Source: Palleronia caenipelagi (lineage in GTDB: Bacteria; Pseudomonadota; Alphaproteobacteria; Rhodobacterales; Rhodobacteraceae). From it: a stretch of DNA of 64,000 bases. Where the stretch lies: assembly GCF_007004065.1 (NCBI RefSeq), contig NZ_VFSV01000001.1, positions 1 to 64,000 on the forward strand. Reading direction: 5' to 3'. The notes under the pieces were generated by a model. That model was not told the origin of the DNA, did not search any database, and saw only the letters and a program-made list of their open reading frames with translations. Shown one piece after another: positions 56,340 through 64,000 of this stretch. The translations under genes and the position numbers were made by a program. Numbering within the stretch: the first letter of the stretch is position 1; every line of letters begins with the position of its first letter.

Positions 56340-56906
56340 CTAGCGACGACCCTTGCCGTTTCCGCGACCGTTGCCGCCCCGATCATCGTCATCGTCATCG
56401 TCATCGTCACGGTCATTACTTCCGCCGTCATCATCGTCATCGTCCTGGTCATCACTTCCGCCATCGTCATCATCATCGTCGCGGTCATCACTTCCGCTGT
56501 CGTCGTCATCATCGTCATCGTCGCGATCATCGGAGCGGCCCAACCCGCGTCCGCGTCCACGGGCGTCATCCGCGACAGCGCGACCGTCCTCACGCGCCTG
56601 TTCAGCGGTGCTCTGGCCGTGGCGTCGGCCCTCACCACCTCGGTCCTCATCATCGTCGTCATCATCATCGTCATTGGCCGACACGGCCCGGACCTCGTCC
56701 GCGGTGACGACGCCATCTCTGTCGCTATCGTATTTTTCGAGAGCCCGACGGGCGCGACCGTTTCCGAATTCGCTGACGAATTCCTGCAAGCTGAGGACGC
56801 CGTCCCCATCGAGGTCCAGTGTGCCGAAGCTCTGCGCGGAAACGGGGCCTGCGAGGGCTGTCATGGCAATGGCTGCGGCGGTGGATCTGAGGAACGAACC
56901 GGACAT
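56340..56906 (-). CDS. Exported EF-hand protein with poly-aspartate repeats
   Basis: A 188-residue predicted secreted protein: signal peptide ending ALAGPVSAQ, then two EF-hands (DLDGDGVLSLQEF and DSDRDGVVTADEV, residues ~31-71) with canonical calcium-loop acids. The rest is extremely acidic low complexity: D runs of 6-9 separated by RGG, GSDD, GGSDDQ and similar, about four imperfect 12-13-residue units, ending RGGNGRGNGKGRR. It is probably a calcium-binding extracytoplasmic protein; no partner is evident. The repeat DNA (GATGAC/GTCATC) is prone to length change. Confidence 0.75.
   Translation of the reverse strand: MSGSFLRSTAAAIAMTALAGPVSAQSFGTLDLDGDGVLSLQEFVSEFGNGRARRALEKYDSDRDGVVTADEVRAVSANDDDDDDDDEDRGGEGRRHGQSTAEQAREDGRAVADDARGRGRGLGRSDDRDDDDDDDDSGSDDRDDDDDDGGSDDQDDDDDDGGSNDRDDDDDDDDDRGGNGRGNGKGRR
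56375..56540 (-). repeat. GAT/GAC-rich repeat coding poly-Asp units
   Basis: Imperfect tandem 36-39-bp units made mainly of GAT and GAC codons encode the D6-D9 runs of the EF-hand protein. The unit boundaries are marked by Gly/Ser or Arg codons. Confidence 0.75.
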
Positions 56907-57066
56907 GTGCTGTCTCCAATATGATATGTGTCACTCGCCATAGTAGCACGTTCTGAATAATCTCTGAACGATGACGGCAGGTCTCAGCACCAGAGCGCCG
57001 AAACGCCCCATGTTCTTTTTCGGTCATCCTGCTAGTTGCCCGTCAGCTAAACATAGAGGTGTGTGC

Positions 57067-57726
57067 ATGAAGAGGGCTTTGGTGATCGGGGCCACAGGGG
57101 GCGTAGGCCGGGCGGTTGTAGCCGAGTTGCAGACACGAGGCCTCGACGTGGTCTCGCTGTCGCGGGCCGATGGGTTCGACATTACCGATGAAGACAGTGT
57201 GGTGGCGGGGCTTGCCAACGTTCCGGACCCGCTCGATCTGGTCTTTGTTGCGACAGGCGCGCTGGCCTCCACGCGTGACGCGCCGGAGAAGTCTCTCGCG
57301 GATTTCGGCGCCGACGAGGTGATCGAACAGGTGCGGCTGAACGCGCTGGGGCCTGCGCTGGTGCTCAAACACCTGCGTCCCCGGATCCCGCGTGCCGAAC
57401 GATTCGTTTTTGCCTGTCTTTCGGCGCGGGTGGGGTCCATCGGCGACAACCGGCTCGGCGGCTGGTACTCCTACCGCACATCCAAAGCCGCTCTGAATGC
57501 GCTGATCCACGGGGCGGCGGTAGAGATCGCACGAACCCGGAAACAGGCGATTCTCACTTGCCTGCACCCTGGCACGGTCGAGACGCGCTTTACCCTCAAT
57601 TACCCCGACCACGCCAAGGTCACGCCCCAGACCGCTGCCCGCAACCTTCTTAACGTGATCGAGGGGCTGACCCCCGCCGATTCGGGCAGGTTCTTTGACT
57701 ATGCCGGAAAGGAGATCCCCTGGTGA
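57067..57726 (+). CDS. Short-chain dehydrogenase/reductase (SDR)
   Basis: A 219-residue Rossmann enzyme. Cofactor motif IGATGGVGRAVV (residues ~7-18), an NAG-like segment FVATGAL, and the catalytic YSYRTSKAALNAL (Tyr-x3-Lys) are present; it resembles the C-factor/CsgA-like SDRs. ATG 57067 has AGAGG 9 nt upstream. The stop overlaps the photolyase gene by 4 nt, so it is part of the same operon. Substrate unknown. Confidence 0.88.
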   Translation: MKRALVIGATGGVGRAVVAELQTRGLDVVSLSRADGFDITDEDSVVAGLANVPDPLDLVFVATGALASTRDAPEKSLADFGADEVIEQVRLNALGPALVLKHLRPRIPRAERFVFACLSARVGSIGDNRLGGWYSYRTSKAALNALIHGAAVEIARTRKQAILTCLHPGTVETRFTLNYPDHAKVTPQTAARNLLNVIEGLTPADSGRFFDYAGKEIPW

Positions 57727-59246
57727 CACGGCTTATCCTCGTTCTCGGCGATCAACTGACCCGCGATGTGGCGGCGCTGCGGGAGTATCGCGATGGCGAT
57801 GTGGTGGTGATGGCCGAGGTGGCCGAAGAGGCCAGCTATGTGCCGCATCACCCTAAGAAGATCGCATTTTGTTTTGCCGCCATGCGCAAATTCGCCGCCG
57901 CGCTGAAAGAAGACGGACTGAACGTCGCCTATACGACCCTCGACGATCCGGAGAACGCGGGCTCCATCACCGGCGAACTTCTGCGCCGCGCCGAAGAATT
58001 CGGCGCCACCGAGGTGATCGCCACCGAGCCCGGCGAATGGCGTCTGATCGAAGCGCTGGAGGACTGCCCGCTCGATGTGCGGCAGCTTGAAGATGACCGT
58101 TTTCTCGCATCCCATGCTCAGTTCGAGACCTGGGCCAAGGGGCGCAAAGAGCTGCGGATGGAGTGGTTCTACCGGGAAATGCGCCGCCAGACTGGTCTGC
58201 TGATGGAGGGCGGTGAGCCAGTGGGGGGGAAGTGGAACTACGACCACGACAACCGCAAGCCCGCCCCCGGTGAGGTCGATCATTCCGGTCCGATGAACTT
58301 TACCCCCGATGAGATCACCGAAGACATCCTGTCCCTCGTGGAGAGGAAATTCAGCATGAATTTCGGGACCCTTGACGGGTTCTTCTTTGCCACGGAGGCC
58401 GGTCAGGCGCGGCGGGCGCTCGCCCATTGGGTCCGCTACGCCCTGCCGAAATTCGGCGATTATCAGGATGCGATGCTGCCCGATGAGCCCTTCATGTGGC
58501 ACAGCTTCATCGCGCTTTATCTCAATGCCGGGCTGCTGTCGCCGATGGAGGTCTGCCGCGCCGCCGAGGATGCGTGGAAGGCCGGAGATGCGCCGCTGAA
58601 TGCCGTCGAGGGCTTCATCCGTCAGGTCATTGGCTGGCGCGAATATGTGCGTGGGATTTATTACCTGAAGGGGCCGGATTACGCGCAGGAAAACTGGCTG
58701 GACCAAAACCGCCAGTTGCCGGAGTTCTTCTGGGGTGCGGAGACGCGGATGCGCTGTATCGCCCAGACCGTCTCCCAGACCCGCGACCATGCCTATGCGC
58801 ACCACATCCAACGTTTGATGGTCACCGGCAACTTTGCCCTTCTCGCGGGCATAAACCCGCAGGAGGTGCAGCACTGGTATATGAGCGTTTACGCCGACGC
58901 TTATGAATGGGTGATGTCGGCCAATGTGATCGGCATGAGCCAGTTTGCCGATGGCGGCGTGGTGGCCTCGAAACCTTATGTGTCCTCGGCCAATTATGTC
59001 GACAAGATGTCGGGCTATTGCAGCGGCTGCCACTATAAGCCAAAGGTCAAAACCGGCGAGGGCGCCTGTCCGTTCAACCTTCTGTACTGGCATTTCCTCG
59101 ACCGCCACCGCGAGACGTTCAAAGGAAATCCACGCATGGGTCAGATGTATGCCACATGGGACCGCATGGCGGAGGATAAGCGCGCGACGATCCTGTCTGA
59201 GGCCGAGACCTTCCTCAATCGGATGGCGCAGGGCGGGCTGGTATGA
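57723..59246 (+). CDS. Iron-sulfur bacterial cryptochrome/photolyase (CryB/PhrB type)
   Basis: A 507-residue FeS-BCP flavoprotein of the prokaryotic (6-4) photolyase group. N-terminal Rossmann-like antenna domain (LILVLGDQLTRDVAAL), then the helical FAD domain. The four cluster cysteines are C345, C433, C436 and C449, with spacing 88-3-13 identical to that I recall for Agrobacterium PhrB (350/438/441/454), so a 4Fe-4S cluster is expected. FAD and lesion contacts lie in MWHSFIALYLNAGLLSP and YMSVYADAYEWVMSANVIGMSQFADGG. Repair versus light-signalling role (CryB) cannot be decided from sequence. Confidence 0.93.
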   Translation: MTRLILVLGDQLTRDVAALREYRDGDVVVMAEVAEEASYVPHHPKKIAFCFAAMRKFAAALKEDGLNVAYTTLDDPENAGSITGELLRRAEEFGATEVIATEPGEWRLIEALEDCPLDVRQLEDDRFLASHAQFETWAKGRKELRMEWFYREMRRQTGLLMEGGEPVGGKWNYDHDNRKPAPGEVDHSGPMNFTPDEITEDILSLVERKFSMNFGTLDGFFFATEAGQARRALAHWVRYALPKFGDYQDAMLPDEPFMWHSFIALYLNAGLLSPMEVCRAAEDAWKAGDAPLNAVEGFIRQVIGWREYVRGIYYLKGPDYAQENWLDQNRQLPEFFWGAETRMRCIAQTVSQTRDHAYAHHIQRLMVTGNFALLAGINPQEVQHWYMSVYADAYEWVMSANVIGMSQFADGGVVASKPYVSSANYVDKMSGYCSGCHYKPKVKTGEGACPFNLLYWHFLDRHRETFKGNPRMGQMYATWDRMAEDKRATILSEAETFLNRMAQGGLV

Positions 59247-59755
59247 CCCTGGCCGACCGGTTTCGCGCCCATGTTCTCGCTGCTAACTCGGTGACGCTGG
59301 CCATGGAGGACTGGTGCCGGGAACATGGCATCGGCGCCTTGCCGCTGCACTCTGCCGTTCATATCCGGGCGGATGAGGCCGAGCTGCCGCGTGGGTTGGG
59401 TCTGGGCCGGGAGGCGGGCGAGGAGGTCTGTTTTCGCCAGATCACCCTGATGGCGGGCGATGTGCGGCTGCTCGATGCGGATAACTGGTTTCTGCCCGGA
59501 CGCTTGCCCGCAGAGGCCGTGCGGCTCCTTCGGGAGACGGACACGCCCTTTGGGGCGGCGCTTCGGGGCGGGCGGCAAACCCGCCGCAGCGCCGAAGTCC
59601 TCTTGCCCGAGGGCGCGACGGGGCAGGGGCATCCCGCGCCCGGCGTCGCGCTGCTGACCTTGCGCGGGGTCGTATCGCTGGACGGGCGGCCCGTCTCATT
59701 TGTGGAGGAACGGTTCCGCCCCGAAGCGCTGGGCGCTCAGGCCGCCACGGACTGA
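59243..59755 (+). CDS. Chorismate-lyase-like (UbiC/UTRA fold) protein
   Basis: A 170-residue protein with the pattern [12 protein letters not shown] near the N-terminus, [26 protein letters not shown] (in UbiC-like families AdNWYvP-RL), and [10 protein letters not shown] followed by RR, characteristic of chorismate-pyruvate lyase-like proteins. Whether it acts on chorismate is uncertain. It overlaps the photolyase stop by 4 nt and so is translated with it; its end overlaps the convergent LLM gene by 19 nt. Confidence 0.75.
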   Translation: MTLADRFRAHVLAANSVTLAMEDWCREHGIGALPLHSAVHIRADEAELPRGLGLGREAGEEVCFRQITLMAGDVRLLDADNWFLPGRLPAEAVRLLRETDTPFGAALRGGRQTRRSAEVLLPEGATGQGHPAPGVALLTLRGVVSLDGRPVSFVEERFRPEALGAQAATD

Positions 59756-60729
59756 AGGTCCGCGAGGGCTTCGCTGGCCAGCCGGAAAGACTTCAGTCGC
59801 GCGGCGTGGTCGTGGATCGCGCCAGTCAGGATCAGCTCATCAGGCCGGAGCCAGTCGATCAGTGACGCCAGTTGCCCCGACACATCGGTCCGTGTGCCGG
59901 TGGCGGTGACAGCCATCATATGCTGCACCCGCCCCAGCACCGGCTCTGCCACGACCGAAGTGATGTCGGCGACCGGGGCGGGCAGCTTCGACGGGCGGCC
60001 CTGCACCAGATTGGCAAAACTCTGCTCGGCGGAGCTGCGCAGATAGCGCGCCTCGTCGCGGCTTTCGGCGGCAAAGACGTTCACCGCGACCATGGCGTGG
60101 GGTTGGTCCAGTTGCGCGGAGGGGCGGAAGTTTTGACGGTAGACCGTCAACGCTTCCTCCAGCGCGTCGGGGGCAAAGTGGGAGGCAAAGGCATAGGGCA
60201 GACCCAGTTGCGCGGCGAGCGAGGCGCCGTAGAGCGACGACCCGAGGATCCAGATCGGGACGTTTGTGCCCTCGCCCGGGACCGCGCGGACCTTCGCGCT
60301 GGCCTCGATGGGGCCCAGCAGCCGTTGCAGCTCCTGCACATCCTCCTGAAAATCGTCATGGGGCCCCCGGCGGAGCGCGCGGATCACCGCCATATCGCCC
60401 CCGGGTGCGCGACCGAGCCCGAGGTCGATCCGGCCCGGGTAGAGTGTTTCGAGGGTGCCGAAGGCTTCGGCCACCACCAGAGGCGCATGATTCGGCAACA
60501 TGATGCCGCCGGAACCCACGCGAATCTGGTTGGTGGCAGCGGCAATCTGGCCCAGCATCACTGCCGTGGCGGACGACGCGACACCGCGCAGACTGTGATG
60601 CTCGGCCAGCCAGAAGCGGTGATAGCTCCACTTTTCTGCGTGGCGGGCCAGATCAATCGACTGTTCAAGAGCGTCCCGCGGGGTCCCGGTATCGGTGACA
60701 TGGGCGAGATCGAGAATGGAATAACGCAT
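59737..60729 (-). CDS. LLM class flavin-dependent oxidoreductase
   Basis: A 330-residue luciferase-like monooxygenase-fold protein. The subgroup signatures [76 protein letters not shown] and [25 protein letters not shown] are intact, matching the MsnO8/YhbW-type LLM group. ATG 60729 is preceded by AAGGAGATCTC. Substrate unknown. Confidence 0.93.
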   Translation of the reverse strand: MRYSILDLAHVTDTGTPRDALEQSIDLARHAEKWSYHRFWLAEHHSLRGVASSATAVMLGQIAAATNQIRVGSGGIMLPNHAPLVVAEAFGTLETLYPGRIDLGLGRAPGGDMAVIRALRRGPHDDFQEDVQELQRLLGPIEASAKVRAVPGEGTNVPIWILGSSLYGASLAAQLGLPYAFASHFAPDALEEALTVYRQNFRPSAQLDQPHAMVAVNVFAAESRDEARYLRSSAEQSFANLVQGRPSKLPAPVADITSVVAEPVLGRVQHMMAVTATGTRTDVSGQLASLIDWLRPDELILTGAIHDHAARLKSFRLASEALADLQSVAA

Positions 60730-60807
60730 GAGAGATCTCCTTTGATCTCCATGTGGGCACAGCGGCCGCATGTTCCAAATCCCGCGACGCAGCGTCAGTC
60801 CGCGCGC

Positions 60808-62214
60808 TCAGTTCACGCCCGCAGGTTCCGTGATCTCGCCCAGAAAGCCGTCGAGCCAGATCCCCGTCTCCACCTCGCCCGACGCGTAGCGGAGCGTGCC
60901 CTGTCCATCCCGCTGGCCATCCACAAACTGGCCTTCGTAGACGTCGCCATTGGCATAGGTCGCGCGGCCCTCTCCCTCGATCCGGCCCTGGACCCATTCG
61001 CCCTCATAGCTGGAGCCGTCAGGGTAGGTGATCTTGCCCAGTCCGTCGCGCAGATCTTCGGCAAAGTCGCCCTCATAGACCGTGCCATCCGTATACCGTG
61101 CTGTGCCATCGCCCGAGCGCAGCCCGTTCGCCCACTCGCCCTCATAGGTGGAGCCGTCGGGTAGGGTGAGCGTGCCTTGTCCCGAACGCTTGGCCGCGAC
61201 GAATCCGCCCTCGTAGACGGCGCCATTGGCGTATTCGGCGCGTCCCTGTCCCTCGATCTGACCGCCTGCCCAGGCACCAGCATAGCTGGAGCCGTCAGGA
61301 TAGGTGACAGAGCCGGTGCCTTCGGGAAGATCTTCGGCGAACTCTCCCTCATAGACGGCGCCGTCGGGATAGGTCAGCGACCCTTGCCCCGCCATGCGCC
61401 CCGCTTGCCACATGCCTGCATAACGGTAGCCATCGGGCCGGCTGAACGTGCCGTCCCCGTTGCGAAGGTCGTCTTCGAAATTGCCTTCGAACACATCCCC
61501 GTTGGCATATTCCATGCGTCCGGGACCCTGCCGCAAACCGTTGACGAAGCTGCCGGTAAAGACATTCCCGGTCGGCATCGTCAGCGTGCCCTCGCCAGTG
61601 CGTTCGCCCGCTTGCCAGCCGCCCTCGTAGATCAGCCCATCCGGCGCCTCAAGCCGCCCCTGACCGTCGCGCAGCCCCTCTGTCACGTCGCCGGTATAAA
61701 CGGATCCGTCCGCGTAAGTGATTGTCGCCGTTCCGGTCTTGGCGCCATCCTGCCACGCGCCTTCGTAAATGTACCCGTCCGGCGTCTCGAGCCGTCCTTC
61801 GCCGTGACGTTGGGCCTGACGGAACGCGCCCTCATAGCGCATGCCGTTGGGATACGTCGCGACCCCGGTGCCTTCGATCACGCCTTCACGCCACTGGCCC
61901 TCGTAGACCGACCCGTCGGCAAAGCTCATCCGGCCCTCGCCATCGGGCTTGCCGGCGGCGAACTGGCCTTCATAGACCGATCCATCGGGAAAGCGCGCTG
62001 TGCCATTGCCGCGGATCTCGCCCGCCACCCATTCGCCTTCGTAGCGGTAGCCGTTGGGCAGGGTATACGTCCCCATACCGTGCTGTTTGCCGTCTTTGAG
62101 CGTGCCCTCATAGATGCCGCCATCGGCATATTGCGTGCTCACGCTCTCCTGAGCGGCAGCGTACCCCGTCAGAGCCAGTGTTGCGGTCGTGATCCAGATC
62201 AGCGGATGTCGCAC
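60808..62214 (-). CDS. Exported MORN-repeat protein
   Basis: A 468-residue protein: signal peptide (LIWITTATLALTGYAAAQ) followed by 18-19 MORN repeats of 23 residues with the consensus YEGxWxxGxxxGxGxxxxxDGxx. Repeats alternate Phe and Trp at the fifth position, and the last eight form two ~92-residue blocks (each starting FAEDL and ending near TVYEG or its decayed form), implying recent internal duplication. MORN arrays commonly bind lipids or form elongated scaffolds; here an envelope role is inferred only from the signal peptide. Last repeat is degenerate (VETGIWLDG). Confidence 0.9.
   Translation of the reverse strand: MRHPLIWITTATLALTGYAAAQESVSTQYADGGIYEGTLKDGKQHGMGTYTLPNGYRYEGEWVAGEIRGNGTARFPDGSVYEGQFAAGKPDGEGRMSFADGSVYEGQWREGVIEGTGVATYPNGMRYEGAFRQAQRHGEGRLETPDGYIYEGAWQDGAKTGTATITYADGSVYTGDVTEGLRDGQGRLEAPDGLIYEGGWQAGERTGEGTLTMPTGNVFTGSFVNGLRQGPGRMEYANGDVFEGNFEDDLRNGDGTFSRPDGYRYAGMWQAGRMAGQGSLTYPDGAVYEGEFAEDLPEGTGSVTYPDGSSYAGAWAGGQIEGQGRAEYANGAVYEGGFVAAKRSGQGTLTLPDGSTYEGEWANGLRSGDGTARYTDGTVYEGDFAEDLRDGLGKITYPDGSSYEGEWVQGRIEGEGRATYANGDVYEGQFVDGQRDGQGTLRYASGEVETGIWLDGFLGEITEPAGVN
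60860..62115 (-). repeat. Tandem 69-bp MORN-coding repeats
   Basis: The MORN gene is built of diverged 69-bp units, with a superimposed 276-bp period over its 3' half. Units are divergent at third positions, so this is an old array except for the clearer 276-bp duplication. Confidence 0.75.
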
Positions 62215-62372
62215 TATCGCTCCCTTCCATGCCGTTGCGTCATCTTTTTGCCCAAACGGTAGGCGGATGGTTCGGGAACGGCAACGCTTTTGCCGCAGAC
62301 CCTTCCCATCCTGTGTCTTTCTTATTAGTCCCGCACTGATGCGGCCCGACCCGATGATAGCAGGTGTGTGAC

Positions 62373-64000
62373 ATGACTGACAGGTTCCGACTGACCCTCG
62401 CGCAGCTCAACCCTGTGGTGGGCGATCTGGCCGGAAATGCCGCGAAGGCGCGTGCGGCGTGGGCAGACGCAAAGGCCGCGGGCAGCGATCTGGTGGCTTT
62501 CCCGGAGATGTTTATCGCAGGCTATCAGTTGCAGGACCTCGCGTCGAAACCTGCCTTTCAGTGCGATGTCATGATGACCGTAGAGGAACTCGCCCGCGAC
62601 TGTGCGGACGGCCCGGCCATTGCCATGGGATGCCTGACGGTCGAGGGCGACAAGCTCTATAACTCCTACTGGATCTGTGAGGGGGGCACGGTCACGGCCC
62701 GCCTGCACAAACACCGCCTGCCGAACGAGGACGTGTTCGACGAGGTGCGCGTCTATGACAGTGGGCCGATTTCTGAGCCCTACCAAATTGGCCCGCTCCG
62801 GATTGGGTCGCCGATTTGTGAGGATTCTTGGCATCCCGAAGTCGCCGCCGCGCTGGCTGGGCGAGGGGCGGAGATTCTGCTGGTGCCCAACGGCTCCCCC
62901 TATCGCCGGGACAAGCATGCCCTGCGCCAGCGTCTGATGCGCGAGAGGGTCGCTGAGACGGGCCTGCCGCTGGTCTATCTCAACATGTGGGGCGGGCAAG
63001 ACGATCAGGTCTTTGACGGGTGCAGCTTTGCGGTAAATCCGGGCGGTAAGATTGTCCGGCAACTGGGTTTTGTCAGCGACGATGTGACCCATCTGGATTT
63101 CGAGCGGACCAGCGACGGCTGGCGCGCCGTGCCGGGCGATGTGGTCCCGGTGCCCGACGCCTATGAGGCCGATTACCGCGTCATGGTGCAGGCCCTGCGC
63201 GATTATTGCGCCAAGACCGGCTTTGGCAAAGTGCTCCTCGGCTTGTCCGGCGGCATCGATTCGGCGCTGGTGGCGGTGATTGCTGCGGACGCGCTGGGGC
63301 CGGAGAACGTGCGCTGCGTGATGCTGCCGTCGGAATATACCTCGCGCGAGTCGCTTGAGGATGCGGCGGCGGTGGCAAAAATGCTCGGCTGTCAGCTCCA
63401 CGAATTGCCGATCTCGGGTCCGCGTCAGGCGGTAACCGAGGTGCTCGCGCCGCTCTTCGAGGGGATGGCTGCGGACGTCACCGAGGAGAACATCCAGTCC
63501 CGTTTGCGCGGCGTTCTGCTGATGGCACTGTCCAACAAGTTCGGCGAGATGCTCCTGACCACGGGCAATAAATCCGAGGTGGCCGTGGGCTATGCGACGA
63601 TTTACGGAGATATGTCGGGCGGCTTTAACCCGATCAAGGATCTCTACAAGACCCGCGTTTTCGAGACCTGCCGTTGGCGCAACACCCATCACCGTGACTG
63701 GATGATGGGGCCTGAGGGTCCAGTGATGCCCGAGCGGGTGATCGACAAACCGCCCAGTGCGGAGCTTCGCCCTGATCAGAAAGATGAGGATTCCCTGCCG
63801 CCTTATGCCGTGCTCGACGAAATCCTGCATATGCTGATCGACGAGGATGCCTCGGTTGCTCAGGTGGTTGCGCTGGGTCATGACCGGGCCCTGGTCGAGA
63901 GGGTGGAAAAGCTGATCTACATCAGCGAGTACAAGCGTTCCCAATCCGCGCCGGGCACCCGATTGACGAAACGCGCCTTCTGGCTGGACCGGCGCTATCC
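62373..64000 (+). CDS. nadE: Glutamine-dependent NAD(+) synthetase (5' part; runs off the window)
   Basis: A 542-codon open frame, still open at the right edge. The N-terminal nitrilase-like glutaminase (1-~250) has Glu in FPEMFIAGYQ, Lys in LHKHRLPN and Cys in SPICEDSWHP; the C-terminal synthetase has the P-loop LLGLSGGIDSALV (~288-300), NIQSRLRGVLLMALSN and TGNKSEVAVGYATIYGDMSGG. It amidates nicotinate adenine dinucleotide using glutamine. ATG 62373 is assumed; a purine-poor upstream makes the ribosome site weak. Only about the last ten residues should be missing for the long alphaproteobacterial type. Confidence 0.96.
   Translation, partial: MTDRFRLTLAQLNPVVGDLAGNAAKARAAWADAKAAGSDLVAFPEMFIAGYQLQDLASKPAFQCDVMMTVEELARDCADGPAIAMGCLTVEGDKLYNSYWICEGGTVTARLHKHRLPNEDVFDEVRVYDSGPISEPYQIGPLRIGSPICEDSWHPEVAAALAGRGAEILLVPNGSPYRRDKHALRQRLMRERVAETGLPLVYLNMWGGQDDQVFDGCSFAVNPGGKIVRQLGFVSDDVTHLDFERTSDGWRAVPGDVVPVPDAYEADYRVMVQALRDYCAKTGFGKVLLGLSGGIDSALVAVIAADALGPENVRCVMLPSEYTSRESLEDAAAVAKMLGCQLHELPISGPRQAVTEVLAPLFEGMAADVTEENIQSRLRGVLLMALSNKFGEMLLTTGNKSEVAVGYATIYGDMSGGFNPIKDLYKTRVFETCRWRNTHHRDWMMGPEGPVMPERVIDKPPSAELRPDQKDEDSLPPYAVLDEILHMLIDEDASVAQVVALGHDRALVERVEKLIYISEYKRSQSAPGTRLTKRAFWLDRRY

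Noticed and set aside
60860-62115. CRISPR-like regular repeats
   Set aside because: The 69-bp periodicity is fully explained by MORN codons; there are no constant repeats with unique spacers and no cas genes.
62325-63944. Long minus-strand frame of 539 codons
   Set aside because: It lies opposite the NAD synthetase frame, which shows every glutaminase and synthetase motif; the minus frame has no recognisable domain and reflects GC-rich third positions.

Overview
The window looks like a chromosomal segment of a GC-rich alphaproteobacterium of the Rhodobacterales (Roseobacter/Rhodobacter group). The grounds are the gene orders trkA-trkH-hfq-hflX and murB-ddl-ftsQ-ftsA-ftsZ-lpxC-bamD-recN, a large B12-dependent NrdJ, an iron-sulfur photolyase of the CryB/PhrB type, DUF1150, invasion-associated locus B, and an SLC5/histidine-kinase fusion encoded beside an ScfR-type regulator. 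The genus cannot be fixed from the sequence alone. Almost all of it is densely packed housekeeping DNA with many 4-nt start/stop overlaps; accessory material is limited to small patches.

Layout. 1-925: the cut-off 5' end of an IS5-like transposase gene and a small secreted-protein gene truncated by an in-frame amber codon. 926-5449: potassium uptake (trkA, trkH), hfq and hflX. 5477-10643: two divergent cell-wall genes (Tat-exported M15-type peptidase, L,D-transpeptidase), then an LpxD-like acyltransferase, a dedicated acyl carrier protein and a ketoacyl synthase. 10664-14162: IalB, a gap holding a possible small transcript, a HerA-like ATPase and a DMT exporter. 14159-17321: ydcH-purE-purK on the minus strand, then hsp20, DUF1150 and a META lipoprotein. 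17389-20331: propionyl-CoA synthetase and MazG. 20533-22039: an Ala/Ser-repeat gene broken by two single-base shifts in G runs. 22079-31747: division and envelope genes murB through recN. 31810-37694: ClC channel, tRNA-Pro(UGG) and nrdJ. 37913-38251: a small DUF3892-like gene that looks foreign, with a terminator. 38319-43000: a probable acetate/short-chain-acid sensing module (XRE/ScfR regulator, single-domain receiver, tiny membrane protein, SLC5-histidine kinase). 43008-45288: capsule-export genes kpsE and kpsT without kpsM. 45442-53299: a uracil-DNA-glycosylase-like gene, an SseB gene, then the rod-shape operon mreB-mreC-mreD-mrdA-rodA with a 2-hydroxyacid dehydrogenase at its end. 53486-56906: leuA with a leucine-rich leader peptide, ppk2 and an EF-hand/poly-Asp protein. 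57067-60729: an SDR, FeS photolyase and UbiC-fold trio facing an LLM flavoenzyme. 60808-64000: an 18-19 repeat MORN protein and glutamine-dependent NAD synthetase, which runs off the edge.

Functionally the window is dominated by envelope building: lateral-wall synthesis (mre/mrd), septation (ftsQAZ), precursors (murB, ddl), lipid A (lpxC, lpxD-like) and outer-membrane assembly (bamD). No complete undescribed defence or mobile system was recognised. The points most worth a second look are the HTH regulator carrying a histidine-kinase-like dimerisation hairpin next to a kinase and receiver, the orphan minus-strand promoter/terminator pair upstream of ialB, the LpxD-ACP-KAS module, the leuA leader peptide, and the frameshifted Ala-repeat gene.
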